Shown here piece by piece: positions 36,698-45,411 of a stretch of 64,000 bases of DNA. Within the stretch, counting starts at the first letter, position 1; each line of letters starts with the position of its first letter. Below the pieces are notes generated by a model that was not told the origin of the DNA, searched no databases, and saw only the letters and a program-made list of their open reading frames with translations. The position numbers were made by a program, and so were the translations under genes. Source of the stretch: Flammeovirgaceae bacterium UBA1842. Its GTDB lineage: Bacteria > Bacteroidota > Bacteroidia > Cytophagales > Cyclobacteriaceae. The stretch is taken from positions 1 to 64,000 of the forward strand of contig DDIU01000012.1 of NCBI GenBank assembly GCA_002338655.1, given 5' to 3'.

Positions 36698-37147
36698 CTA
36701 CCGATGACATGTTTGAGGTTCACTTAAAATCCTCTCTCTACCTCCCTCAATGGGTATATCTACCACACCCATTTGTGCTCTTTGTACATTTTCATCGGTT
36801 CTTTGAGCTTTTACTATTACTTCATCCAACAGTTTGTCACTTGGTTCTAATGCTATATTCAGTCCAATATCATTTTTGAAATAGATTTTTTTTATTTGTG
36901 GGACATAACCTAAGTAGGAGAATACTACTCCAATACTGTCAGATTCAGGAATGGTTAGTGAGTAGAAGCCATAATTATTTGTGATTGTTCCTTTTTTGAT
37001 TGCTGTGATAAATATGGTAGCGCCAATTAACGCTTCTCCAGTTTCTTTGTCTGTCAGGGTTCCGCTCAGGGTGTGTTTATTTTGGCTATGGCCTTCAAAT
37101 GCAATCAAGACCAGCGATAAAATCAGTACTTCTAGATAGCTTTTCAT
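36698..37147 (-). pseudogene. TonB-dependent receptor, truncated after N-terminal domain
   Basis: The ATG at 37147 opens a signal peptide and then a carboxypeptidase-regulatory-like domain: LSGTLTDKETGEALIGATIFI, NNYGFYSLTIPE, FSYLGYVPQIKKI, LDEVIVKA. That is the N-terminus of outer-membrane TonB-dependent receptors of Bacteroidota. After VQRAQMGVVDIPIE, where the plug domain should begin, similarity stops at about 36745; a short unrelated tail follows into the repeat patch and ends at 36698. The plug and 22-strand barrel (normally about 600-700 residues more) are missing. It is most likely a remnant left by a deletion or insertion at the repeat. Confidence 0.75.
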
Positions 37148-37154
37148 GATCAAA

Positions 37155-37901
37155 TTATTTTAATGGTATAATTAAACCAATGCCGAAAATCTTATTTCCA
37201 TAAGTAGGCATGGCAATGATATTCAACATCTTAGGATGTTTGCTTTTTTGGTGATCAGCCCATAGGTAAACTAAGTTGGTAGAGAGTATGCCGATACCTG
37301 CACCAAAAAAGACATCGGTTGTCCAGTGTCGGTTATTTAAAATTCTCAATACGCCAACTGCGGCTGCTGATCCGAAACCAAGCACGCTATACAAAGGATT
37401 TTGGCCACCATATTCTTTGTGTATAAATGTGGCTGCCACAAAAGCCTGTGCAGTATGGCCAGAGGGAAAGGATGAGAAATTTGTGCCATCAGGCCTGGGT
37501 ATTTCGGTAACTTTTTTTAGTGGCTCAACAATGGCCATCATTACTAATTCCGATTTTGCCAATAACCACATTTGACGTTTAAAATTGTGTTTCCCTTTAA
37601 CTCCCAATACATTGAGACCCAATACCGTGGCAATTGGAGCGTATTGAAGATAGTCGTCAGCATGGGTTTTAAATTTGGCCGTACGCTCATTTCGCTCTTC
37701 GTAAATATCAGCTCGGCCAATAAAATCGATATCTGCGAAGGTCAATGTACCCACACCCATGAATAATAAAGGGGCGATTGAAGCTCTTTTTAAATTAGCT
37801 TTATGCAGGTGTTTGTTAATCAAAGTTGAATCTACTTGTGCTTTTGACTGACTGGCAAGTAGACTTATAATGACTAGTAAATAGAGGCGGATATTGACCA
37901 T
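37155..37901 (-). CDS. PAP2-family phosphatase
   Basis: The 248-residue membrane protein has an N-terminal signal peptide (ending SKAQ) and the three phosphatase motifs of the PAP2/acid phosphatase superfamily: KKVTEIPRP, FPSGHTAQAF and NRHWTTDVFFGAGIG, with the catalytic histidines in the last two. Members remove phosphate from lipid phosphates such as undecaprenyl pyrophosphate or phosphatidic acid at the outer side of the membrane. It lies 7 bp before the truncated receptor gene and probably once formed a unit with it. Confidence 0.9.
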   Translation of the reverse strand: MVNIRLYLLVIISLLASQSKAQVDSTLINKHLHKANLKRASIAPLLFMGVGTLTFADIDFIGRADIYEERNERTAKFKTHADDYLQYAPIATVLGLNVLGVKGKHNFKRQMWLLAKSELVMMAIVEPLKKVTEIPRPDGTNFSSFPSGHTAQAFVAATFIHKEYGGQNPLYSVLGFGSAAAVGVLRILNNRHWTTDVFFGAGIGILSTNLVYLWADHQKSKHPKMLNIIAMPTYGNKIFGIGLIIPLK

Positions 37902-38091
37902 GGGTTGTCCGGGTTTATACCCAACACGGTCTGAAATTAGGTTTGGTGGGTTGATTAAAACTTTATATATGGCCGACCAACCTTAAGGGAAATATTAGCG
38001 TATTGCGCAATTCCTGTTGGTATTTATAATGATTTACTCCATTATTTCACCATAAAATGGTATATTTCTATGCTCTACGAACGGTGCAACT

Positions 38092-39228
38092 ATGGAATTC
38101 CCAAAAATTTTGATTCCGATTTTAGTAATGTTATTTATCAGTAATAGAGGAACTGCCTTTACCAGAATTACAGATGATACTGGATTATTATCTGATTTGG
38201 AAAAAGTAAGAGTGGAGGAGGCTTTGAAAAAATTACCTGGAGTGAGCCATGTTTATCTTGCTCAGAATTTTGATGGAAAAAAGTCATTTGATTTCGCTTT
38301 GTATAACTATACTGACATACTATATAACGGGGTTGCACCTGGATCAAATGGATTTTTATTGGTCTATAGTGTACAGGATAAAATATTCGATATGTGGCAT
38401 GGCAGCCGATACACGCATAGGATTGAGGAACAGGAAAAGGAAACCATTATTAATCAATACTTAGTACCAGCTTTTGCAGAAGGGCATTATGCTGAAGGTC
38501 TTGTAGAAGCGCTGGATTATGTAAGAAGGATTATTAAAGAAAACAGTACACTTTTAATGTCTGATGAAATGCAAGACCCTTCTTTACGTTTTTTCGATGA
38601 AACGGGGCAATTGTCAAATGTACTTTCGGAGAGTATTCAGAATTTTTTAAAAGTAAATGGTGTAATCCGCGATGAACATAACCTTTACATAAGAAATAGC
38701 ACGTTTGATCCCAATGACTACGATCCGGATTATATTGCTAGTTCGGCACTTTCAGTATCCTATGATCGGCAAGATGATCTCTATGCACAATATGCACAAC
38801 AAATTTACCAGACACTCTTTAAAGATGAGCACAACTATTTTCAGGTAGGTACCAGAAAAAAACCTGACCTTACTTTAATCTGCCTTTTTGGGGACAAATT
38901 GTATCTAGAAACCAACTGGGAACAATTTATTGAAGTTGAATCAACTACATTAAATAGCCATACAAGAACCCTTTCAAACTATTTTGAAGCTATGTATGCC
39001 GATTATGTAGCGGTAGGAAGGAATGAAGCAGGGATAATGTTATTACTTAAAAAAGTAACTCAACTATCCAGAGGAGAAATAGAGGGCAATGATAGTGATT
39101 TGCAACCTACAATGTTTTCTGCTGCTTGGTTTAACAACCCCTTTAATCTGATAGCTACTATTGCTGCGGTGTTATTTTTGTGTATGATTTTATTTTTTGC
39201 CTTCTCAATTAAAAAAAGAAGAACTTAG
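38092..39228 (+). CDS. TPM-domain protein, membrane anchored
   Basis: The 378-residue protein begins with a signal sequence, then a TPM domain (about 25-150): ITDDTGLLSDLEKVRVEEALKKL and the later NGFLLVYSVQDKIFDMWHGSRY. A long unassigned middle follows, and a single transmembrane helix near residues 350-372 precedes the basic end IKKRRT. TPM domains are found in proteins for envelope or photosystem maintenance, and in bacteria often anchored in the membrane. The middle part resembles nothing I recognise. It stands alone, in an AT-rich context. Confidence 0.75.
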   Translation: MEFPKILIPILVMLFISNRGTAFTRITDDTGLLSDLEKVRVEEALKKLPGVSHVYLAQNFDGKKSFDFALYNYTDILYNGVAPGSNGFLLVYSVQDKIFDMWHGSRYTHRIEEQEKETIINQYLVPAFAEGHYAEGLVEALDYVRRIIKENSTLLMSDEMQDPSLRFFDETGQLSNVLSESIQNFLKVNGVIRDEHNLYIRNSTFDPNDYDPDYIASSALSVSYDRQDDLYAQYAQQIYQTLFKDEHNYFQVGTRKKPDLTLICLFGDKLYLETNWEQFIEVESTTLNSHTRTLSNYFEAMYADYVAVGRNEAGIMLLLKKVTQLSRGEIEGNDSDLQPTMFSAAWFNNPFNLIATIAAVLFLCMILFFAFSIKKRRT

Positions 39229-39355
39229 TTCGTTCAATATCCTCTTTTAGCGGAGTACTTTCTTTTTAAACAGCCTTGAATGGGTAGATAATTAGAAGTT
39301 CAAAAAAACACAACGGTTTGTATTGACAAAAAGAGTTGAGTTTGTAATTTAAACT

Positions 39356-40048
39356 ATGTTAAAGTTAGTGGTTCTTTCAGGGGCAGGGGTAAGTGCTGAG
39401 AGCGGAATTCCTACTTTTAGGGATGCAGGGGGTTTATGGGAAGGGCATGATGTAATGGAGGTGGCTTCCCCTCAAGGATGGCAAAAAAATCCGGAATTGG
39501 TCCTTGACTTTTATAACAAAAGAAGAGCAGCTGCTGCTGCGGCAAAACCCAATGAAGGGCATTTGGCCCTAGCAAGCTTGGAAGAAGATTTTGATGTGAC
39601 TGTTATCACTCAAAATATTGATAACCTACATGAGCAAGCAGGCTCATCCAATGTCATTCATCTTCACGGACTGCTGTCACAAGCCAGAAGCTCCATTGAT
39701 GAGAATATGATTTATGACATTGGTACTAAGGACATTAATCTCGGTGACCTGTGTAAAAAAGGGTCACAACTTAGGCCAAATATTGTTTGGTTTGGAGAGA
39801 TGGTGCCCATGATAGAGAAAGCAGCTAAAATCAGTGAACAGGCGGACATTTTTATTGTGGTAGGCACTTCATTGGCTGTTTACCCAGCAGCCAGTCTCAT
39901 AGATTATGTGCCTTATACCAGTAAGATCTATGTGGTGGACCCCAACATGCCTTATATAAAAGATAAGCATAATATTAAGTTGGTAAATGCAAAAGCCACT
40001 ACTGGCTTAAAAGAGATAGCTGTAGAATTAAAAGCTAATTATCACTGA
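39356..40048 (+). CDS. cobB: NAD-dependent protein deacylase, sirtuin
   Basis: The 230-residue enzyme removes acyl groups from lysine side chains using NAD. Visible are GAGVSAESGIPTFRDAGGLW at residues 8-27, TQNIDNLHEQAG, HLHG with the catalytic histidine, and LRPNIVWFGEMVPM. YNKRR contains the YxxR pair that marks class III sirtuins (desuccinylase/demalonylase). The zinc-binding cysteine pairs are missing: only one cysteine is seen between HLHG and the WFGE motif (DLCKKG). The 3' end overlaps the TlpA-like gene by 14 bp on the opposite strand. Confidence 0.92.
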   Translation: MLKLVVLSGAGVSAESGIPTFRDAGGLWEGHDVMEVASPQGWQKNPELVLDFYNKRRAAAAAAKPNEGHLALASLEEDFDVTVITQNIDNLHEQAGSSNVIHLHGLLSQARSSIDENMIYDIGTKDINLGDLCKKGSQLRPNIVWFGEMVPMIEKAAKISEQADIFIVVGTSLAVYPAASLIDYVPYTSKIYVVDPNMPYIKDKHNIKLVNAKATTGLKEIAVELKANYH

Positions 40049-40622
40049 CCCCTTCTGATAATTTATCCAAAAAATTAATAAAGGACTTCTTGTCATAATT
40101 GGCCATTCCCACCTCTTTTGAAACAATTTGGCCTTCTGGGGAAATCACAAATGTAGATGGAATGGAGGGGACTCTGAATACATCTGGAACCCTGCTAGCG
40201 GCCATAAATACTGGAAAGGTAAACCCTTTCTTCTCTATGAATTTCCGGGCTTTATCCTCTGAATTGTCCGTGGAGAGCATCACAAATACTATTTTATCTT
40301 TGTCGACCTTCTCATATAGGCTTTGAATGCCAGGCATCTCTGCAATGCATGGAGGACACCATGTGGCCCAAATATTCAGGAATATTACTTTGCCTTTGTA
40401 ATCAATCAGGTTAACAACTTCACCGTTGAGGTTCTTTAATTGAAAATCAAAATCTGCATCTTCCGGATTCTCTGATATTTCAGTATCTGCCGTGATTAGA
40501 CCAGTAGATAAAATGGCCCTCTGGGCAAAGGCAGCTACATGAGTATGGAGACCCGTTAAGTAAAGCACTAAAAATATAGCTCCTATAATGCCCCACGATT
40601 TTAATTCTTTCTTAATGTTCAT
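40035..40622 (-). CDS. TlpA-like thioredoxin-fold protein
   Basis: I chose the ATG at 40622 (MNIKKELKSWGIIG); an earlier in-frame ATG at 40661 adds 13 residues. A single N-terminal membrane helix (residues about 10-35) anchors a periplasmic AhpC/TSA-thioredoxin domain. The motif is WATWCPPC with both redox cysteines, followed by RVPSIPSTFVISPEGQIV, the cis-proline region. Proteins of this type reduce disulfides in the periplasm, for example in cytochrome c maturation; no such gene lies near. Confidence 0.9.
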   Translation of the reverse strand: MNIKKELKSWGIIGAIFLVLYLTGLHTHVAAFAQRAILSTGLITADTEISENPEDADFDFQLKNLNGEVVNLIDYKGKVIFLNIWATWCPPCIAEMPGIQSLYEKVDKDKIVFVMLSTDNSEDKARKFIEKKGFTFPVFMAASRVPDVFRVPSIPSTFVISPEGQIVSKEVGMANYDKKSFINFLDKLSEGVSDN

Positions 40623-40762
40623 TGTTCCGAATTTAAGTAAAGTAAACACCAATGGCATCAAAGTAATTCACCTGTAGGTTAACATATTTAAAATGTGGAC
40701 AAAAATCCCACATTAAGTCGAAAAATTTAACGAATCGGGTCATGGCTCTAAGCCAATATTTT

Positions 40763-40770
40763 TACATTTG
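40763..40770 (+). promoter_or_regulatory. Putative -7 box of tex
   Basis: TACATTTG matches TAnnTTTG exactly and lies 27 bases before the tex ATG, giving a leader of about 20 bases. The -33 region is weak. Confidence 0.4.
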
Positions 40771-40797
40771 TCTACTTGACTGGATAACAAATTAATA

Positions 40798-43044
40798 ATG
40801 ATTGATAATACACTTAAAGTAGCGAAAGAACTTAATATTAGCCACAAACAGGTAGAAGCGGTGGTAGCCTTATTGGACGAGGGAGGCACTGTACCTTTTA
40901 TTTCAAGGTATAGAAAAGAGGCCACGGGCAGTTTAGACGAAGTACAGGTAGCCGCAGTTAGAGATAGGGTGGAGCAGCTCCGTGAGCTTGATAAACGGAG
41001 AGAGGCCATTCTTAAGTCCATTGAGAAACAAGAAAAACTAACACCAGAACTTGAAGCACTAATAAACAAAGCAGAAACCTTATCAGAGCTAGAAGACATC
41101 TATTTACCGTATAAGCCGAAACGAAAAACCAAAGCCAGTGTGGCAAAGGAAAAAGGTCTTGAGCCTTTGGCAAAATTAATATTTGATCAGAAATCAATTG
41201 ATGTGGAATTAGAAGCATCAAAATATATTGATGATGAGAAACTGGTAGCCAATGCTGAAGAGGCATTGCAAGGGGCGAGGGATATTATTGCAGAATGGAT
41301 CAATGAGAATCAGGAGGCTAGAAAGGTCATGCGAAAGCTCTTTGAAAAAGAAGCCGTCATCACCTCAAAAGTGATTAAAGGGAAAGAAGAGGGGGGGCAA
41401 AAGTTTAAAGATTATTTTGAATGGGAAGAATCGATAGCAGCCACACCGTCACATCGTTTATTGGCTATGCGAAGGGGGGAGAAAGAAATGATTTTAGCCT
41501 TAGATATTGCCCCGAATGATGAAAAAGCAATAAATCTGCTTCAGGAGCAATTTGTTTCCAGTAAAAACCAAGCATCCGAGCAAGTGGAGTTGGCGGTAAG
41601 TGATTGCTATAAACGATTGTTAAAACCTTCGATGGAGACTGAGCTGAGGGTACTCAGTAAACAAAAGGCCGATGAAGAGGCGGTAAATGTGTTTGCTGAG
41701 AATTTGCGAAAGTTGTTATTAGCCGCACCTTTAGGACAAAAAAATGTACTCGCATTAGACCCTGGATTTAGGACGGGCTGTAAGTTGGTGGTTCTTGATA
41801 AACAAGGAAAACTTTTGCACAATGATGCCATCTATCCTAATGAACCCCAAAGGAAAATAGCCGAGTCTAGGGCAATTGTAAAACAATTATGTGATCAATA
41901 TGAGATTGAGGCGATTGCCATAGGAAATGGAACGGCCGGTAGGGAAACGGAAAAATTTGTCAAAGATCTCAAATTACCCGCCTCTATTTTAATATTAATG
42001 GTGAATGAAAGTGGTGCATCCATCTACTCTGCTTCTGACGTAGCACGTGAAGAATTTCCAACACAGGACATTACTGTAAGAGGAGCCGTGTCCATTGGTC
42101 GAAGGCTAATGGATCCATTGGCTGAATTGGTAAAAATTGATCCGAAATCAATAGGTGTGGGGCAATATCAACATGATGTAGACCAGAATTCTTTAAAGCA
42201 CGGCCTTGATGATGTGGTAATGAGTTGCGTTAACTCTGTAGGGGTTGAGCTCAATACGGCAAGTAAGGAATTACTTTCTTATGTATCTGGTTTAGGGCCG
42301 CAGTTGGCTAAGAGCATAGTAGAATTTAGAAATGAAAATGGACCTTTTGCTATTAGGGCAGCTTTGACCAAAGTCCCCCGGTTAGGAGATAAGGCCTTTG
42401 AACAAGCTGCGGGATTTTTAAGGATTCAAGGAGCTAAAAACCCATTGGATAGATCGGCCGTTCACCCAGAGAGTTATCATATCGTGGAAAAAATGGCTAA
42501 AGATCAGCAATGTTCCGTTCAGGATCTTATAGATAGTGTTGAGTTGAGAAATAAAATCAATTTGAAAAACTACGTAACGGATAAAGTAGGTATGCCTACA
42601 TTAACTGACATCATTGAAGAGTTGGCACGTCCCGGTCGTGATCCCAGGGAAAAATTTGAAGCGTTTGCTTTTCAAGAAGGCGTTAACCATATAGAAGATT
42701 TGAAAGTAGGGATGAAATTACCGGGGTTGATTACTAACGTTACTAATTTTGGGGCATTTGTGGATATTGGGGTGCATCAGGATGGCCTTGTACATATCAG
42801 CCATTTGGCAGATACCTTTGTTAAAAATCCTGCTGAACACGTTTCTGTACAGCAAAAGGTAAATGTGACTGTAATGGAGGTAGATGTATCAAGAAAGAGG
42901 ATTGGATTGTCCATGAAAAGTGACCCATTTGGTAAGAAACCAGTAGTTAGGCAGTCGTCAAAACCAAAAAAACAAAAGGAATCCGTTAATGAAGGAGACT
43001 TACAACAAAAATTGAATGCACTGAAGGGTATGTTTAATGGATAA
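40798..43044 (+). CDS. tex: Tex family RNA-binding transcription accessory protein
   Basis: The 748-residue protein has the Tex order: N-terminal helical part (VVALLDEGGTVPFISRYRKEATGSLDE), YqgF-like nuclease fold (ALDPGFRTGCKLVVLD), the helix-hairpin-helix and VNTASKELLSYVSGLG region, and a C-terminal S1 domain (GLITNVTNFGAFVDIGVHQDGLVHIS) near 645-715. Tex proteins bind structured nucleic acid and act in transcription and RNA turnover; they are nearly universal. The next gene follows after 45 bp on the same strand. Confidence 0.96.
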   Translation: MIDNTLKVAKELNISHKQVEAVVALLDEGGTVPFISRYRKEATGSLDEVQVAAVRDRVEQLRELDKRREAILKSIEKQEKLTPELEALINKAETLSELEDIYLPYKPKRKTKASVAKEKGLEPLAKLIFDQKSIDVELEASKYIDDEKLVANAEEALQGARDIIAEWINENQEARKVMRKLFEKEAVITSKVIKGKEEGGQKFKDYFEWEESIAATPSHRLLAMRRGEKEMILALDIAPNDEKAINLLQEQFVSSKNQASEQVELAVSDCYKRLLKPSMETELRVLSKQKADEEAVNVFAENLRKLLLAAPLGQKNVLALDPGFRTGCKLVVLDKQGKLLHNDAIYPNEPQRKIAESRAIVKQLCDQYEIEAIAIGNGTAGRETEKFVKDLKLPASILILMVNESGASIYSASDVAREEFPTQDITVRGAVSIGRRLMDPLAELVKIDPKSIGVGQYQHDVDQNSLKHGLDDVVMSCVNSVGVELNTASKELLSYVSGLGPQLAKSIVEFRNENGPFAIRAALTKVPRLGDKAFEQAAGFLRIQGAKNPLDRSAVHPESYHIVEKMAKDQQCSVQDLIDSVELRNKINLKNYVTDKVGMPTLTDIIEELARPGRDPREKFEAFAFQEGVNHIEDLKVGMKLPGLITNVTNFGAFVDIGVHQDGLVHISHLADTFVKNPAEHVSVQQKVNVTVMEVDVSRKRIGLSMKSDPFGKKPVVRQSSKPKKQKESVNEGDLQQKLNALKGMFNG

Positions 43045-43089
43045 ACCATATAATATTACTTAAATTGCCAGTTAATTAGGCTTTTAATT

Positions 43090-44901
43090 ATGAGAAAAAT
43101 CGAAGTACTGTTGGCTCTTTTGGTGTTTTTTTCGTTGGAAACCCAAGCCCAAAAAATAAAATACAAGGATCTATTTTTCCTGCTTGAAACTGGCAAATAT
43201 GATGACGGTGAACCTTTACTGAAAAAATTCCTAAAGGAAGATAAAAATGCAGACCATGCGAACGCCAACTTACAAATGGCCTTTATTTTTAATAAAAAGG
43301 TGGATGATGGCGATGTCCTTCTAAAATCGGATGAATTGATTACCAATGCGGATACGGCCTTGATCTATTATGGATTGGCACTTAAATATATTGATGAAAA
43401 GGAGATCAAGAAAAATGACGAATATTATCAGGCTTATCAAAGGCGGGATATTAGAACGGGCAAATTCGGTATAAAATTGGCCGATGTTCAATTTGATTTA
43501 GAAAAGAGGATATCAAGCCTGAAAGACAAGAAGGTCAAAGTACAAGAACTTCAGGTTTACTATCAAAGCACCCTCAGCAATTATAATGAGGCACTGGAAG
43601 GGTTTAAACAGATAAGGAAGGATTTCCCTACACAGAAAATCCTTTACCTAAGGTCTAATGAAGACTTGCTGGTTAGAATAGGAGAGGTGGAGAATAAATC
43701 GAAGTTGGCACTTCAAAATTTTGATTCGTTTCAAGCAACGCTTAAAAAAATTGAGAAGGCGGGTTATGCACCAGCTTTGCACATGAGAGACATCATTGAC
43801 TATGAAAAAGATGGCTTGACCAACATCGATCTTACTTCTGACAATATTAAATTTTGGGATTATGAAAAATGGGGGGAATCAGTAAATGATGCTATAAAAA
43901 ACAATATTACCCCACTTAGATCTGAATTGGTTGCCTACGACCAGTCATTGAATCAATTGCTGGATCGACTAGAGACAGACTCTATGTCAATGGCTGATAA
44001 AATCAAGCCATCATCAGCCATAGTAAGTAAACTGAGAGAATACGATAGTGACCCCTTACCTGAGGCCATATTTAACTTGAAAAAAGCGGAAATAATGATG
44101 AAGTCATTGGAGATGGATCATTTAAATTCCAGGGATAGTGCAGATGTGATTTACCAGTTAAATTATACCAATACAAAGCTCGGATACGTGAGTAATATGG
44201 ACAGTTTAATAAGTTTATTGATAGCTAGAAATCAAGCGGAAGATGAACTCAATTATGCCAATTTTATTAATAATGAATTTAAGAGTGCAGCTGGATTACA
44301 GGTTTATATTAAATCAAAGTTGGACAAGGTGCAGGAAGAAAAAAGGAATACGGAGCTTCAGTTTGAAAAATTGGCTGAAAGGTCAAAATGGTTAATTGAT
44401 GATCAGGATAGTATTCCGATTTTTAAGGAAGTCGATCTAGCTCAAACTAAATATGTACCATTGCTGATTAATAATCAATTGACAGCGGGCTTGTATTTTT
44501 CTGGGAAGACCCCAGCGAAAGGATATTTTGCAGCCATTAACAACAAACGTGTTCCAACCCTAAAGGTCATATTTGAAGTAGATACGGAAAATTTTAAAAA
44601 GCAAAATCTGGAAACAATAAAGACCCTTATTTCAGCAGATGATGACGGCCATGTGTTTTATTTAATGTTTTACAGTCAAATGCCTGAAAAGGAGGAGTTT
44701 GCTGCAAGTGTTTGTAAAATTTATTCATCGGATGGGCTAGCCTGGGAAAAAGATATTACTCTGGCTACTGCACCTAAAGAAATGGTGATCAATGGTAATA
44801 CTGGTGATTTGATAATTGATTATGATAAAGCAAATTATCTGGGTACCCAGCCGATTGCCGATAGGTTAGTGCTCGATAAAAAAGGACAGATAAAAAAATA
44901 A
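43090..44901 (+). CDS. Secreted helical protein of unknown function
   Basis: The 603-residue protein begins with a signal peptide ending ETQAQ. Residues about 25-420 are helical with coiled-coil stretches and loose TPR-like repeats. The last 150 residues look beta-rich with repeated VI(F/E)EVDT and HVFYLMF strands, perhaps a propeller blade set. I recognise no family. The position 45 bp after tex on the same strand may reflect a shared transcript, but tex is cytoplasmic, so a functional link is not implied. Confidence 0.7.
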   Translation: MRKIEVLLALLVFFSLETQAQKIKYKDLFFLLETGKYDDGEPLLKKFLKEDKNADHANANLQMAFIFNKKVDDGDVLLKSDELITNADTALIYYGLALKYIDEKEIKKNDEYYQAYQRRDIRTGKFGIKLADVQFDLEKRISSLKDKKVKVQELQVYYQSTLSNYNEALEGFKQIRKDFPTQKILYLRSNEDLLVRIGEVENKSKLALQNFDSFQATLKKIEKAGYAPALHMRDIIDYEKDGLTNIDLTSDNIKFWDYEKWGESVNDAIKNNITPLRSELVAYDQSLNQLLDRLETDSMSMADKIKPSSAIVSKLREYDSDPLPEAIFNLKKAEIMMKSLEMDHLNSRDSADVIYQLNYTNTKLGYVSNMDSLISLLIARNQAEDELNYANFINNEFKSAAGLQVYIKSKLDKVQEEKRNTELQFEKLAERSKWLIDDQDSIPIFKEVDLAQTKYVPLLINNQLTAGLYFSGKTPAKGYFAAINNKRVPTLKVIFEVDTENFKKQNLETIKTLISADDDGHVFYLMFYSQMPEKEEFAASVCKIYSSDGLAWEKDITLATAPKEMVINGNTGDLIIDYDKANYLGTQPIADRLVLDKKGQIKK

Positions 44902-44919
44902 GCCCATTTAGGGCTTATT
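44890..44919 (-). terminator. Intrinsic terminator of the small hypothetical gene
   Basis: On the minus strand a 9-bp stem AATAAGCCC/GGGCTTATT (44897-44919) is followed by seven Ts (about 44892-44898). It overlaps the stop of the gene at 44915 and the end of the plus-strand gene at 44901, so it serves the minus-strand gene. Confidence 0.8.
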
Positions 44920-45370
44920 GCTTTCCGACAAGTTTTAACCAATCGTGATACCTAACATCGATTCTATTTTTAATGGTTTCATAATGCTCCCATGAGTCTT
45001 TAACATGATATATGGAGGGTAGCTTCTTTACCAGTACTTCGTCATAGTCATTGCGATACAAACCACCACCATAATAGTAGTAAGTAAACATGTTACCGTT
45101 TTTGTTGAACAACTCAAATCCAAGATAACCATCCCAGATTTCACTTAAAATCGTACAGGAGATTTCCCGTCTTTTAAATCTAAAGATTTGCATATCGGCC
45201 TCTTCTTCAAAATATTCTGAATAAAGGTCATTGTCAATCACCCATCCTAGGTACATGCCTATATGAACATACGCCTGTTCTATGGGAAGCGAATCAGGGA
45301 AATTGCCAAGAAAATGGCTTTTCGCATTATCGTAAATCGTTTTTTGAATCTCAGTCTTTTTATCTATCAT
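44915..45370 (-). CDS. Small hypothetical cytoplasmic protein
   Basis: Starting from the ATG at 45370 it has 151 residues; a TTG at 45388 is in frame but unlikely. It is rich in Tyr, Trp and His, without a signal peptide or membrane helix. A phrase VHIGMYLGWVIDNDLYS resembles a family of small bacterial proteins of unknown function often found near immunity or toxin genes (possibly DUF7832, uncertain). It ends in its own terminator and lies 23 bp after the nucleoside-recognition gene on the same strand. Confidence 0.7.
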   Translation of the reverse strand: MIDKKTEIQKTIYDNAKSHFLGNFPDSLPIEQAYVHIGMYLGWVIDNDLYSEYFEEEADMQIFRFKRREISCTILSEIWDGYLGFELFNKNGNMFTYYYYGGGLYRNDYDEVLVKKLPSIYHVKDSWEHYETIKNRIDVRYHDWLKLVGKQ

Positions 45371-45411
45371 CTTGTCAACTTTAAACAAATTGAAATATAC
45401 TCATTTGCCTT

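Noticed and set aside
36495..36710. A 71-residue minus-strand reading frame with the phrase TTENAERHREALSL
   Set aside because: It is a translation of the repeat phrases TCTCTGTG and TCCGTGG; such false peptides recur in many genomes and lack any gene signal.
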